Shown here: positions 1 through 28,490 of the stretch, piece after piece
Layout: each line of letters starts with the position of its first letter
How positions within the stretch are numbered: position 1 is the stretch's first letter
Assembly: GCA_960531495.1 (NCBI GenBank)
Contig: OY482864.1
Location: forward strand, 7,917,144 to 7,981,143
Length of the DNA: 64,000 nt
From: Zeus faber
Lineage: Eukaryota; Chordata; Actinopteri; Zeiformes; Zeidae
Reading direction: 5' to 3'
Position numbers and translations under genes: made by a program
The notes under the pieces: generated by a model
What the model saw: only the letters and a program-made list of their open reading frames with translations
Told to the model about the DNA's origin: nothing
Database searches by the model: none

Positions 1-138
1 GAATGCAAATGGGGGAGCCAAAGCCACCTGGCTACTTAACATAATGCTGAATGGGCCAATCACTGCTTTGTTCTTGTGTTTTGAGGGAACGTTGAACAGC
101 GTCAACAACACACAACCAATTTTGTTTTTGAAAAAGCT

Positions 139-144
139 TTTATT
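139..144 (-). promoter_or_regulatory. polyadenylation signal downstream of the minus-strand relic
   Basis: AATAAA read on the minus strand, about 86 bases past the stop of the relic ORF at 230-575. Its position suggests that the relic was once a short transcribed unit. Confidence 0.35.
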
Positions 145-229
145 CAACAGTAAGAATATACATGTTTTATAAAAGTGGAATTATTTTGGAGTTTAAAAGT
201 ACGGAGAACACAACAAAATGTACAGTCTA

Positions 230-575
230 TCAATATTTTGAGTCCCGGAAAATCTGAAATCTGTCACCAACCTCAACGGACTTCATCACGTCATCAACTT
301 CTTTCGTTGTAGCAACGGGCGTATCGTCGGTCTCCTCTGGTGGTTCTTGAAAATATTCAGTTTCATCGTCACATTTAGGTTGAAATCCGCTGTTTGAAAT
401 GTTCTCCAAGTCCCAGATAATATCAGATTCAGCGTCGCTGTCCGAGAGCTGACTATCATCGCGGAAAAATGAAGTCCAGTGCGCGCTGCTTAAACTGACT
501 TGGATCTATCACACTGGTCAGATTAAGGTCCGCGATATGATTTCGATCTTCCTCCACCGGCTTCTCGTAATCCAT
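230..575 (-). pseudogene. frameshifted relic of an unidentified small coding unit (possibly transposon-derived)
   Basis: Reading the minus strand from an ATG at 575 gives MDYEKPVEEDRNHIADLNLT and then a coherent hydrophilic protein. An in-frame TGA interrupts it after about 43 codons. A one-base shift at that point continues with an acidic Ser/Asp-rich stretch (DSQLSDSDAESD), then an open frame to a stop at 230-232. An AATAAA signal follows. I do not recognise the family. The acidic N-terminal style is common in DNA-transposon proteins (piggyBac, Harbinger), but no catalytic domain is present. It could also be a two-exon fragment with a misread junction. Family assignment is inference; the frame break is visible. 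Confidence 0.35.
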
Positions 576-707
576 AACAACACGGAGATGAAAGTTTTCA
601 CAGACAAGTGAAACCGGACCCTCGTCTTGTTTCCGGAAGTGACGTCAAAACGGTTTCATATCGTGACTTCAAACTACATGGCATATGGAGGAATGATCTT
701 CACCCGG

Positions 708-747
708 ACGCCGATCGATCGCTTTAAAGGAAACGATCGATCGGCGT
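708..747. repeat. perfect 14-bp inverted repeat (hairpin)
   Basis: The arm ACGCCGATCGATCG at 708-721 is matched exactly by its reverse complement at 734-747, with a 12-base spacer. Each arm holds overlapping CGATCG palindromes. It lies beside the minus-strand relic and could be a transposon terminus or an internal stem. Confidence 0.75.
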
Positions 748-1076
748 TGTTCAGTGTTGTTCAGCGTCTCGCTAAGTAGACTGCGCTTCCCCATCTAATC
801 TAACGGGAATATTTAACTCCACGGTTTAACATTTTTCTAATATTTATAAATTAAACTCTGTTTTGAAAATACGTTGAGAGATAAAACCACAAAGGAACAC
901 AAATCTGGAAATATCTCATTTTCCTTTAAGAAAGGTTTTTTCCAACTTATTTGGCTTCTCCTGGCGATTTTGGAAATGCGCAACAATGTGGGTTTTGCTG
1001 CTGTGGGTCACATATAGCCACAGTCACATATCTTTATCTCAGCACACAGTGTTAATTCTCACACACATACGTGCAG

Positions 1077-1172
1077 GTGCTTGCGCTCAGCCTTGGACTG
1101 CTGCTGGCGGCAGTTGTTGCTTTCATTTTCGCCGCGCTGCAGCTGCGGAGCGGGAACAACGCCCTATTGTAA
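1077..1172 (+). other. orphan open segment encoding one hydrophobic helix
   Basis: Directly after a CAG (possible splice acceptor) the frame reads about 20 strongly hydrophobic residues (VLALSLGLLLAAVVAFIFAA), then LQLRSGNNALL and a stop. It looks like a terminal transmembrane exon, but I can connect it to no gene. It is followed at once by an LTR-like repeat. It may be an alternative last exon of the upstream SLC6 gene, a relic, or chance. Confidence 0.2.
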
Positions 1173-1189
1173 CCCCCGCGTGTCACAGT

Positions 1190-1400
1190 TTTTGCCTTAT
1201 CTTGAGCATGCATGAAACTGTGACTTCAAGCCGACCATATACGTTTTCTGCCGCCCTCAAATAACCTGTTAGTCTCAGGGAGCTGCTCTCTGATCCGACC
1301 CTTGTACAAGCTGAAACCAACGTCCGTCTGCCTCTTTATTTTAAAACCACCGATTGACCAACTGCAGATTGAAGCGACCCTTTCATTTCTGTAACTTACC
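1190..1400. repeat. dispersed LTR-like repeat, copy 1
   Basis: The stretch from the CAAATAA region to CTGCAGATTGAAGCGA is clearly related to 32590-32840. Both contain CTGATCCGACCCTTGTACAA, then AACCAACGTCCGTCTGCC, then an A/T-rich segment and ACCACCGATTGA. The second copy carries AATAAA at the matching place, which suggests an LTR or another 3'-terminal segment of a retroelement. Related sequence on both sides of two genes marks it as interspersed repeat DNA. Confidence 0.55.
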
Positions 1401-1554
1401 TCCATACAGAATGGGGTTGAATGCAACGCATTAAGGCCTGGCTACAATACAATCCATGTGTTGAAATATTCCTTTCCTTTCCTCCCCAAGAAACAGGGAG
1501 GAAAAAATGTAATCATAGCCCTAATGTTGTTCATACAATTGCATGTGTGTCCAG

Positions 1555-1797
1555 GCCTCTGAGATGAACCTGGATTACCCCGACTGGGCGCTGGCCGTCT
1601 TGTCCCTGCTCATCATCTTCGCCATGATCCCCGTGCCGCTGGGCTTCATCCACTCGGCGCTGCGGAACCGGGCGCCGCGTCCGTCCGGAGCCATGGAGGC
1701 CACCCGCTACGCCCCAGTCAGCGCCAACGACAAGTGGGACACCCCCATGACGGAAATGCGGAACCACAACGGCGCCGGGGAGCCCGCGCTCCCCTGA
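1555..1797 (+). CDS. last coding exon of an SLC6-family (NTT4/SLC6A16-17-like) transporter
   Basis: Only the C-terminal exon is in the window. The acceptor is GTGTGTCCAG ending at 1554. The exon opens in phase 0 with ASEMNLDYPDWALAVLSLLI and gives 80 residues before TGA at 1795-1797. The YPxWAL start followed by a hydrophobic helix (about residues 8-31) is the usual final transmembrane segment of the neurotransmitter:sodium symporter family, and it resembles the NTT4/B0AT2/SLC6A16 subgroup. The rest is a polar cytoplasmic tail. Family members use sodium to carry neutral amino acids or transmitters; the NTT4 group includes neuronal vesicle proteins. The SLC6A16 suggestion rests mainly on recalled synteny with SLC17A7. 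The upstream exons lie left of the window or in the part I could not read as coding. Confidence 0.65.
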   Translation, partial: ASEMNLDYPDWALAVLSLLIIFAMIPVPLGFIHSALRNRAPRPSGAMEATRYAPVSANDKWDTPMTEMRNHNGAGEPALP

Positions 1798-4249
1798 ACC
1801 GGCGACCTCGCGGGCGGCCATCTTGGAAGCGATTCGCCGCCTTCTCGGGTCCCCGGTTGCTGAGTTGGACGGGATGACGTGTCCAGGAGATGTTCTTCCG
1901 ACGGCGTCTCCTTTTTGTTCCGCGTAGTTACTGATGCTCACCGTGGAGGCCGTGACATAAGGTCCAGTGGACGGAGCTGGTATCACGTTGGCTAATGTGC
2001 TTCCTTTGTAGGGGAAAAGTTTCCCATTTACAAAATCCCCTCGTCAAAATGTCCCCCGTCGCTGGGAATATTTTGTGTCGTGGAAGCTGTTAAATCGTCC
2101 ATTTTTTATGTGCACCCGCATCCCTCTTTTGAGTCGTATGGTGTATGTTTAACATTTTATTTTTTTAAATTGCCTTTTCGCAACATAAACTTTGCTGCTG
2201 TCACTGTGAGGGCGATATTGAACTTTACATGACGACAACAAAGAAATATTACACATTTAGAGTTGAGAAGACTATTGTTTTATGGTTTTTATTTCAATAC
2301 GGCTATGGCCTCTTAGTTGGATATTAACGATTTTTTACAACTTAATGATGTATTTGTGTTCTCTACGGTATATTTTATGATCAACATTTCAAGTGCATTA
2401 TTTGGTCCATCTTTTATAATGCAGAGGTACACAATGTTGCCATGAGCTGGTCTGTAAAATTGTCTTCAGAAAAATCCAAACTATAAACCCCTCACAGTGT
2501 GTATATATGTAGTGTATTTAAAAGAACTGGGAACAAACCTCACAGTGAACTTAGACAACTAACATTTTGATATGGTTCTCCCATTTTTACTGCCGGGTAA
2601 AAGTCCCATTCCTGCCATATGAAATTGATGCCTAATGAACATTGTAATGTCAGTCTTTTTACCTTTTATATCCAATTAATTTTTTTTTTTAATGGTTACA
2701 CTCTCTGCGTGGATTTACTTGGTAAATTATAACTTGGTCAATTATTTTAAAACCACGTTGGTTGCCGTCAAATGCAATTACATGAGATAAAACTTGAATT
2801 CTGCTTCTCATAAGGAGAGAGAATCGGTTAAACAATGTCAATTCACACACACAAAAGGTTTGTGTACATTTCTTTTTTTTTTTCTTTTTTATTTTATGGA
2901 TATGTAATATATTGTCGTTGGCCTTAAATTAAATTGTATGTATGAATATTTTTTCTGCGAGGTCATTTAAAGAAAAACTACAGGTTGAGTTTATGAATGA
3001 GATTGTTGAAATTGTTTCCACTTGGATGGATTTGATTCGTTTCAGAGTTCAGTCGAGTTGATTGTTTCAGAAAAAGTTTTGTATTTGTTGTTTAAAGAAA
3101 ATATGTTATGGTGCAGCTCAGAAGCGTCATTTTCAATGAAGTGTCTGCTTTAAAAAGAAACATGACAGTGATTTTTATGTAGAATTGTTTATCTGGACCG
3201 GTTTTGTAATACAAGTGTATTTTTATTTAAAAATCAATTTGCATCTTAAGTGTCCTTTTTTATTTGTTGGTTTGTTTATTTTGTTTCAAGTTCATTTCTC
3301 TATTCGACCACCAGCCCTTCTTCCCCAACATCTGCCTACCGTGCAGTCTTGTCAGTCCATGACGTGGCAGTGAGGGTTTAGCTGACGTCAACCATCACAA
3401 CATTTTATTATTCTCAAAAAAAAAAAAAAAAGAATCCAGGGCCCTTCAGCTATTCCTGCTCTGGTGTTGCTTTTTACACCTCCTGTCAGGAAGCCTTTGG
3501 AACGCAGCAGGTGTCGAACCTTCAGGAAAACAAGCCTCAACATTTATACAGGCACCATACAACACATTTGACCAGATCCAGCTGTCAGATAGTCCGTATT
3601 ATTCCTGGAACTGCCTGCCTGCCCCACAATTCCCGTCGGGGGGGTATAACAAAGTAATAAACACCCCTTCTCTGGCTGACTTGACTCACTAAGTGCTATA
3701 ATTATTTTTTTTGCAGACTTAAACGTGCCGCTGTCAGTACATCCTGTTGATACGTCTGGGAAGAGTGTTTAGTTCGGCAGGTGCAGTATTAAAAGAGGCG
3801 CTACACCGCCCTACGACGAGAAAACCACACCACTTGGAGCAACCTCGGCGCCACCAGTGCCATGGTTCCATCTCCATCACTGGCAGTACTTGCAATCATT
3901 TTGTAGTACTTTTGTGTGTCAGCGGGGAGTGCTGTTGCTTAATTCAGGGAGAACTGTTGTGTGGGGAAAAGGGAAAGGTTTTCTGTCTTCCCTGTTATTA
4001 AAAGCCACCGTTAACCAATTTTCTCAGGTAAAAAAAAAAGGGAAAATCTAAAAAAAGGAGGGAAATATTTTAATATGAGATCACAAGTGAGTATTACAGT
4101 ATGATACACATTGTTCAACTTGGATTTATAGGTGAGCTTTCACCTTTGAAGAGGCTGTGGCTTCCATCAGTCAAAACCCAGCAGTCAAATCTGCCGTTTC
4201 CCTCGACCGTCCTGCTTGGAAACATCAGGTCTCATGGGTGTGCGGTTGC
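1798..4249 (+). other. 3' UTR of the SLC6 gene and intergenic DNA
   Basis: AT-rich, without a supportable gene. Poly-T and poly-A runs occur at about 2680, 2873 and 3416-3431, and a candidate AATAAA at 3656-3661. I cannot place the transcript end. Open frames here are short and lack splice or compositional support. Confidence 0.4.
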
Positions 4250-4379
4250 CTTGGACGCGGTCTCAATTCAATCATGGCTGGAAGCAGGTGGGAGGAGCTG
4301 ACTCCAGGCAGACGAGCAGGAGAGGAACCCACCTGGCAGAGAAGAGAGGACACACGAGACAGACTGCCGTCCACATCAG
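4250..4379 (+). other. probable 5' untranslated exon of the small membrane-protein gene
   Basis: Purine-rich sequence ending ACATCAG|GTAGAG (donor at 4380), with no open frame linked to the downstream protein. It lies about 380 bases before the acceptor CCCGGCAG at 4761 that precedes the signal-peptide exon. The assignment is inferred from splice-site shape and spacing only; the 5' limit is a guess. Confidence 0.3.
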
Positions 4380-4442
4380 GTAGAGCCCGCAACAACACAC
4401 ACCACATTCACGTAGACTGAAGTAACTTTGTATTGGGACAGT

Positions 4443-4483
4443 GGTGATGATGATGATGATGGTGTGTGTGTGTGTGTGTGTGT
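4443..4483. repeat. (TGA)n(TG)n compound microsatellite
   Basis: Five to six TGA units run straight into about ten TG units. It lies in the putative 5' UTR intron of the small membrane-protein gene. Confidence 0.9.
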
Positions 4484-4770
4484 ATTTTATACATATATGC
4501 TGACAGTTATATTTTAATAGTTGCCATTAGCACTGTTCTATAACAGGGGCCGAGTGTTGTACAGGCACCTGTCAAGCCGATCACCGTCTGGAATAATTCA
4601 TAGAAAACAACTATTAAACAGTTATTTTCTGCTTCTAATCGGCACATTTCCGTTACCCAAACTGATGTGGACCATTGTGTCATTCGAGCATTTCAGGAAT
4701 ATGCACATTGGTTCAAAAAACACCTTGGTTTCGCAGTGACGTCATGACTTTGTCCCGGCAGGGAGCCTGC

Positions 4771-4969
4771 ATGGCCTGCGTGGTTACCCTCTGCTTGTTG
4801 CTGCTCCTGCCTCTGAGCTGGTCCCAGAGCACCTCGCACTCCGGGGCGGGGATCCACGCCCAGCCGCCCCCGGGGGCCCATCCGCCCGCACTGCCGGCGC
4901 CGTCGTCAGGACTCCTCCGAGACCTCCTCAGGGCCGATGAAACGAGCCACCTCAGCACAAAGCAAACAT
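4771..4969 (+). CDS. exon encoding signal peptide and ectodomain
   Basis: Residues 1-66 plus one base of codon 67. The donor is ACAT|GTGAGT at 4970. It contains the signal peptide and a Pro/Ala/His-rich stalk. Confidence 0.7.
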
Positions 4970-6024
4970 GTGAGTCATTGCAAGAAATGTCACGGTTCTC
5001 TCCAAGGCCCTTGCCTTATAAAAAAAATAACAGACAACTGACAGATGACTCCTAGATTTACTTTAAAATTAGCTATTTATTTTGCATAGTTTTAGTTGAT
5101 GGATGTGTACAGCACACATAAGGATACTTAGTGAGAATGGTCAAATTCCCCCATTGGATAGAAGATTAAAGCCCAACAGGTGGATGCAGGGGAGGTGGAG
5201 GGAGTGCAGAAAGCAGGTAGCGAAACAGGTTGGGCAGGAGGGATTGGCGGCTTAAAAAGGCCGAGCCATAAGGGCGTGGCGGTGTTGTGGCGCCGTCAAG
5301 TTGTCTGACAGAAATGGCGTCGCAAGCTAGGCCTCAATTCCCGTCTCCTGAATTGTGTTTTTGTGTGCCCACAGATGCTCACCTGAACAAGGACAATGGC
5401 AAAGTGGGCCTGTTTGTCGGTGCAGCCGTGGGAACGGTCGTTCTGATGGCTATGATCTACTGCATTTATAACAAGTTCTACACTAAACAGCAGTACCTGC
5501 ACACCCAGCTTCAGGAAGACCCGGGTAATGTTTGTTCATTGAGTTAAGATATATACAGACGTAAGACATAATACGTAGATTTTCTTTAATGTTTCTTTTT
5601 CATTCATTCATATATGATTGTTATTATGATTGACTCGACCTATTGGATGTCTTCCACTTTTTTGTGAGCTTGTAGCTCCTGAAAGAAACAAAAGCATCTT
5701 GATTTTAAGTAATAGTAATACACACATGAAATCCCATGAAGTAATCAACGTTTCTGTATTTAAATTTGTCTCCGCGCTCTCCCTATAGACCTGACCTTCG
5801 ATCCTCCAGAGCCGCCGCCGCCCATGATGTTTTTCCACGGCTCGGCGGGAGAGGGACGAGAGAGGGTGGGCGGCTACGGCTCCCTCGCCGCTACGCCCTC
5901 CATCATCTCCGTGGCGCCCGGCCTCTCCCCTCCCCCCGCCGTTGTGCCCTTCCCTCCCGTCTACCTCTCCTCCCACTCGCTCCAAACTATATCGGCCAGG
6001 GATCTGGAGAAGAGCTTCCTCTGA
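4771..6024 (+). CDS. small type I single-pass membrane protein (GFY-like by synteny)
   Basis: Three coding exons, 4771-4969, 5375-5524 and 5789-6024, all joined in phase 1 by good GT/AG sites, give 194 residues. The chosen ATG at 4771 lies 9 bases after an acceptor (CCCGGCAG, ending 4761) and starts a textbook signal peptide (MACVVTLCLLLLLPLSWSQS). An ATG at 4744 is in frame but lies upstream of that acceptor. A short Pro/Ser/His-rich ectodomain follows, then a membrane helix at about residues 77-98 (GLFVGAAVGTVVLMAMIYCI), a basic-aromatic juxtamembrane stretch (NKFYTKQQYLH), and a Pro-rich cytoplasmic tail ending ARDLEKSFL. I do not firmly recognise the family. In human, GFY (Golgi-associated olfactory signalling regulator) sits next to SLC17A7, as this gene does. 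AJAP1/PIANP-type proteins are another possibility. The gene structure is solid; the name is inference. Confidence 0.7.
5375..5524 (+). CDS. exon encoding the transmembrane segment
   Basis: The acceptor is TGTGCCCACAG ending 5374 and the donor CCGG|GTAATG at 5525. The exon is 150 bases long, phase 1 at both ends. It carries the whole membrane helix and the basic stop-transfer stretch. Confidence 0.75.
5789..6024 (+). CDS. last exon, cytoplasmic Pro-rich tail
   Basis: The acceptor is TCCCTATAG ending 5788 and the stop TGA is at 6022-6024. It encodes a DLTFDPPEPPPP motif followed by a Gly/Ser/Pro-rich tail with an acidic-hydrophobic C-terminus, DLEKSFL. Confidence 0.7.
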
Positions 6025-6401
6025 CAGGAAAAGAATACGGGAAGTCTCGGGATAGGAAACTAGTTGGAATAGTCTTGGCTTTACCCCCAATTCACATCAA
6101 GAGCGTCAGCGTCATGCCGCGAGGCCCCTTGCATTTTTTTCCCGTTTTTTTTTACGCCTCTGCTTTTTTTTCCCGCGCTGCGCGTGCAAACGGGAGCGTA
6201 AATTCCCACAGAGGTCCATTCAAAGATGTAATTAGTGAAAATACTTCATTACTAAACCTGATATGCATCAACCACATATATAAAATGTCTGATGCACAGT
6301 CCTAATTGGGATTACTGAGTTAAATTAACAAACAACTACATTTTAACCCCTCAACAAATTACCTCACTTATTTTAAGAAAATATTATCATTCCAGCAGGA
6401 A

Positions 6402-6407
6402 AATAAA
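6402..6407 (+). promoter_or_regulatory. candidate polyadenylation signal
   Basis: AATAAA about 380 bases after the stop of the small membrane-protein gene, giving a 3' UTR of plausible length. Confidence 0.45.
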
Positions 6408-6409
6408 TA

Positions 6410-7680
6410 ATCACGCCCAGGAATTGACTTTTGATTTGACTTCATAGCTTTATAAACTTTGTTGGTCTGGTGTCCGAATGTATCCATTGCATGTTTTTCT
6501 TCATTTAATAATCAAACCACAAATAACTGATAACAAAAATAATCAGAAAACACTTTTATTACATAAACAGCTCAATATATACACATCTTACATACATTGT
6601 AGAAATCTCCTGCATCCTCTTCTGGTTAATGGGACGAGCCAACCGCCCCTGGCTTCTCCTTCAGACCTCCTGTTAATAGCAGCAATGTTTATATATAGAT
6701 TACTCAATCCAGCAATTAAACGTGTTGTATTTCAAGCCAGAAGCTGCTGGGTGAATATGTAAACAATGAACGCTAAACTCACAAACGAATCCATCTAATA
6801 AACAGTTAATAAACAGACTCGGAATGCGAATGACATGAAAAGCCAAGGGTCGACTTTTAACCCATTAAAGGTTGACACGTTCCACAGTTTGTAGTTTCAG
6901 TATAGAAAGGCTGGAGAGCGCTGCTTTCGGTAGCTTGACGCGCCGCTGACGTGGCGCTTTTGGCATGAATTGGGGTTTAGGCACAGCTGTCAGTTTAATT
7001 ATCTGTCTTACCATATCACACTAGTTGGAAGTGAAAATTCACGTGTAGTGAAATATAATAAACTCTGGAGAGATGTTCTTTTTTTAAGTGTAATGCTTTG
7101 TGTTGTGTCCGTTGGTCAATTGCATAGTGAGAAGACAGGCTCTGTTGTTCAACCTTTTACTAAATGACAAGTTTGCACCAGTTCAGAATTAAAGCACTGA
7201 GTCGTACGCTTAAAATAAAAACGGGCCTCTATTTTGGGTTATTTTTTTGTCACAATTAAAAATATTTGGGCTATTAAATACTCTGAGCGTGTGCGTGTTT
7301 TCTGGGAATCCACACTAACAGCTCCTTAATCCTTGTTACGTATCAGAGAAGACGGTCTACTGTCGAGGTCTTTAAAGTGGAATTGAACCTATCCAAGCCA
7401 AGCTGGTTCATTTGTTTCAGAAATTTGATATCGGGCAAGTACCGTGGAATCGCGTCTTAAAGGGCAATTGTATTTAATGTGATTCTACACTGTTTTTATT
7501 CGATTTACTAAAATATCCCTCCAATATTGTATGCCCAGCCTGCTGACAGCACAGGTTTCATTTTTTTCATTTTATTTATGAAAACACAAAAAAAAAAAAA
7601 AAATCACTCCAAAATTACAACAGAGAGTACTATGGTAATAGTATGTACACTGAAATGACTCTTCAGTTGAAACACATACT
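6410..7680. other. intergenic DNA, nothing recognised
   Basis: AT-rich sequence between the small membrane-protein gene and the vglut1 promoter. I see no exon, RNA gene or TIR pair. Poly-A tracts lie at about 7588. Confidence 0.4.
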
Positions 7681-7689
7681 CATAACCTG

Positions 7690-7830
7690 GTGCTGCATTC
7701 CAGTGGAACTCGTAAATCTGTAATTCCGAGTTAGTAGTCACCACTTCCAAGCTAAATGCTTTCTCTTGGATCTAGTGGCAGTGTATTTGTTTGCTAGCTT
7801 GGGCATTCTACAAGCATTTTTTTTTTTTTA
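7690..7830. repeat. dispersed repeat, copy 1 (related to 29025-29130)
   Basis: The words GTGCTGCATTCC, AAATCTG(T/C)AATT and CACTTCC(A/C)(A/T)GCTAAATG recur in the same order at 29025-29130. Divergence is moderate. It is probably a short interspersed element; family not recognised. Confidence 0.4.
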
Positions 7831-8409
7831 TAAGTTTACATCGAAGTTACATGTTTTCAAAATAAATTTGTTTTGGTAACCTAAACGCACCAAACCGTTC
7901 AAAACTAGAGGGCATTGTGTAGGTGGATAGTAAGGTAGTGGGGTTCAAACAGACACAGCTGAGCTGTTTGATTTGATTTGATTTTAAGATAATCCAGCAG
8001 CATTTTAAACTGTACCACGCTGAGTTCCAGCTCCCCCCCACAGACCAGGTCCAAAATATCACAACAGGCCGATTCAGAAACTGTTTTGTGCCCTTTTGTC
8101 CTTCAGCTCTTAAATCCTCAGGTGAAGTTTTTATCCGACGTGCTTCTATGTCGTTTCGGGGAGAGTTGTAGAGTGGGATGGTTGATCCGTTTGTGTGTTC
8201 TTTTATCAGCAAACTCTGTGTTTTATAATGGAGATGGACTTTGTGTGCGCTTCCTTCGTACGATGTAGTAGAGCGTCTGCGTTTTATATTTATGTCCATG
8301 CATTATCGTGAATTTTGCCTGACTCCACAACACATTCCCTAACAAGAACAATGGCGCTTCTTTGAGCCTTGTGACCTTCTCCCAGTAGGCTTGTCACATT
8401 TCTCCGAGC

Positions 8410-8978
8410 AGAGGTGTTGTTCGCACCCCGCCGGGCCGGTTTGGGGCGCACTGGGCCGAATCCGGCCCGCGGGCCGTACGTTGATCGCGGCAGCAAAGTC
8501 CCTCCATTCAGCCGGGGCGCTGGTACAGGAATAGCAGCTTCCGGGATGGTCTCCAGGAGGGAGGCGACACGAGACGCTCACTACAGCGGGGAGATTAGAG
8601 CGTGAGGCGCTAATCTGGGCTTCAGCACCACGGACAGCGAACATGCGGCCGCCCCAACGTCACCGTTACTTCGACGCGATTTCAACAAGTTTGATCCTTG
8701 AATAACTTTGGAAAATCTTGTCCCCCCCCCCAAAAAAAAAAAAAATTTAAAAAATTAAGAAGAAGAAGATGAAGATGATGCGTTTGCGAACAACGGTTTG
8801 TTTAAATTCGGTGACTTGGGAGTCGATTTAACCTTGGTTCGGAGCGAGTTGCCCGGTCCCGGAGGCCTGTTGTTTCCGGACGCGCCGAGGGGGAAAGTTT
8901 TTTTATGCCGGAGTGAGGAAGCGCGGAGGAGCGGCGAGCGCACGGACAGCGGGTCGGTCGGAGCCTGGAGTCGAGAGG
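8410..8978 (+). promoter_or_regulatory. slc17a7: CpG-rich promoter region and 5' UTR of slc17a7
   Basis: GC- and CpG-dense sequence (CGCGG, CCCGCGGGCC and many CpGs) leads up to the first coding exon, in contrast to the AT-rich flanks. A poly-C/poly-A/GAA-like low-complexity patch at 8721-8780 interrupts it. No TATA box is evident at a sensible distance. The transcription start cannot be placed from sequence alone. Confidence 0.45.
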
Positions 8979-26464
<17,486 letters not shown>

Positions 26465-26648
26465 AAGGACTGCCTGTCGCGGAGAAGCCTTTGGGATGGT
26501 CGCCGTAGCGGCGCAGGGAGGGTAGATAACGGTACGGAGTTGCCCGCAGCACGGGGGGACTTGGAGAAGTGGGGTGTTGGGTGTTTTGGAAAATGGATTC
26601 GAGGCAGGAACGACTGATCGCACAATTACAATTGAACTCTTATAAGTA

Positions 26649-26654
26649 AATAAA
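26649..26654 (+). promoter_or_regulatory. slc17a7: slc17a7 polyadenylation signal candidate
   Basis: AATAAA about 185 bases after the stop codon. A long TG repeat follows at once (26677-26726) and could act as a GU-rich downstream element. Confidence 0.55.
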
Positions 26655-26675
26655 CAATGTAGATTTAGCAAAAGA

Positions 26676-26676
<1 letters not shown>

Positions 26677-26726
<50 letters not shown>
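26677..26726. repeat. (TG)n microsatellite 3' of slc17a7
   Basis: About 25 uninterrupted TG units beginning 23 bases after the AATAAA. Confidence 0.97.
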
Positions 26727-26729
<3 letters not shown>

Positions 26730-26730
<1 letters not shown>

Positions 26731-28490
26731 TGTGTAATTTCACTATTGGGATTGGAATGGAAGTGAGACTTAAATATAATGCTTATTTCTCCCAGTGTTC
26801 CACAGTTAAATGATTTAATCATTCTGCAGTCGGAAGTGACACAGTGGTCTTCAGTTATATCGATTTATTTTTCAGTATTACCAAATTGTAGACACACATT
26901 GGACACATGCATACGACAGCAAGTTAAGAAAACATATGCGTAAATTCCAAAACCCCATATCTTAAAATCTGCACGGTAGTTAAAAAAAACATTTCATATG
27001 TGCCAATACGATAATATGTTTTATGCGCTAGTATTGGTTTGCTTATCAAGTGTTAACTAAAGAAAGCCACCCACCATACAGGTACCATGTTACAGTGAGG
27101 CTACCCCTTACTTGTTACCAAGGTGATATGAATTTCTCTCCAGCTGGGTCCAACTGTCTAGCACAGGCCATTCAATTGTCCTGCAATCGACTGTAAAGTG
27201 TGACATTATCCAGTGAAGTCACGGAAGTCAAAGGTCACTTTTTCAGCGATATATGCACAAAACATAATGCAATCGAACAAGAACGGCAAAGCGGAGTCAT
27301 ATGAATTTAGAAATTCCTCTTCTTAATCATTTTTATTTTGCTGATCGGATCACATATGAACATCGGTGGCAAATCCGGGTTCAGAAAGTAAAATTCCCCT
27401 CCGGGATTTTGTAGCCAACTGTGGTGGATTTGGCCGATTAGCCTCAACCCAGAGGTCCAACAAATGGCTCAGTGCAGGGCCGTTGCAAAAACACGGCAGG
27501 ACTTTTCCTTTCTGGACCTGGAATTTCCCGACTGCATGTGAAAAACACTTTTGTACGCAACCCCTTTCCTTTTTCAACAAAACATATTTATTATTCATAT
27601 TTATTCGTATCGCGTGTCGTTTCGGACATGATGTTGTAGACGTGTGTGTTTTTTTTCAAAGTGGTTTCAAACTCTTTAAAGTGAGTAGAAAAGCAGCCGT
27701 CATAGTGACAAAGCAATATCCAGGATACCCAGGATATCCAGGTGGTGTCGACGCCGTGCTCCTGATCTCGAAAATAACAGAGTTTGAGAAATAGGATACG
27801 CTCGAAACGCCCCGCTGTCAGATCAGCGTCACAGATCCATGGCAATAAGTCCAAAGTCGATCTTTTCTCACCTTCTGTCGCTGTCTCCCTTTCTCTCCCC
27901 TTCTCTGGATCTCTCCTCCCCTTTCACCTTTTCCTTTAAGGAAGAGAGGCAAGAGACGCAGCGGACGTTCACATTGTTACGCATGACTGTTCATTTGTGG
28001 CACACGTCGGCGCCATTTCACTGTACGTCCTGCAAGTTGTTTTTCTTGTTTCTTCAGTGTGTTTATTTAGGTAAATAGCCCCCAAACAAGGTTGAAGGCT
28101 GACGATCCCTGTGTTCGGTAAACGTAGTTATTTTACGCTCATTACAACATCATGAAAGAAGATGAATATTAACATTAGCGTTTTTACTGTCATCGTCGTT
28201 TTTGTTTTGTTTTGTTTTGTTCTATTCGTTGAAACTCTTTTCGGACTGAGCTATCAGTTGCTATTTGTTGTTTTTTTTTGTTTGTTTTGTTTTCTGTACC
28301 CTTTTTGTTCATTGTCAAATATAAAATATATATGTAAAAAAATTTGAAAAATATTACATTGAAAAATGGCAAATGATATTGTATAATAAAACCTAGAGGT
28401 GATAACCAAATCATTATAGTGTTATTACAGATACTGTGCTAACAACACTGCAAAATTATTAACAGAATATATATTGTCGTAGAATAACTC
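26730..28490. other. intergenic DNA, no gene recognised
   Basis: Mostly AT-rich. The words GGTTCAGAAAGTAAAATTCC and CCTCCGGGATTTTGTAG at 27378-27412 resemble 28968-29003 and mark a short dispersed repeat. A TTTTG-type run lies at 28199-28220. Confidence 0.35.
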
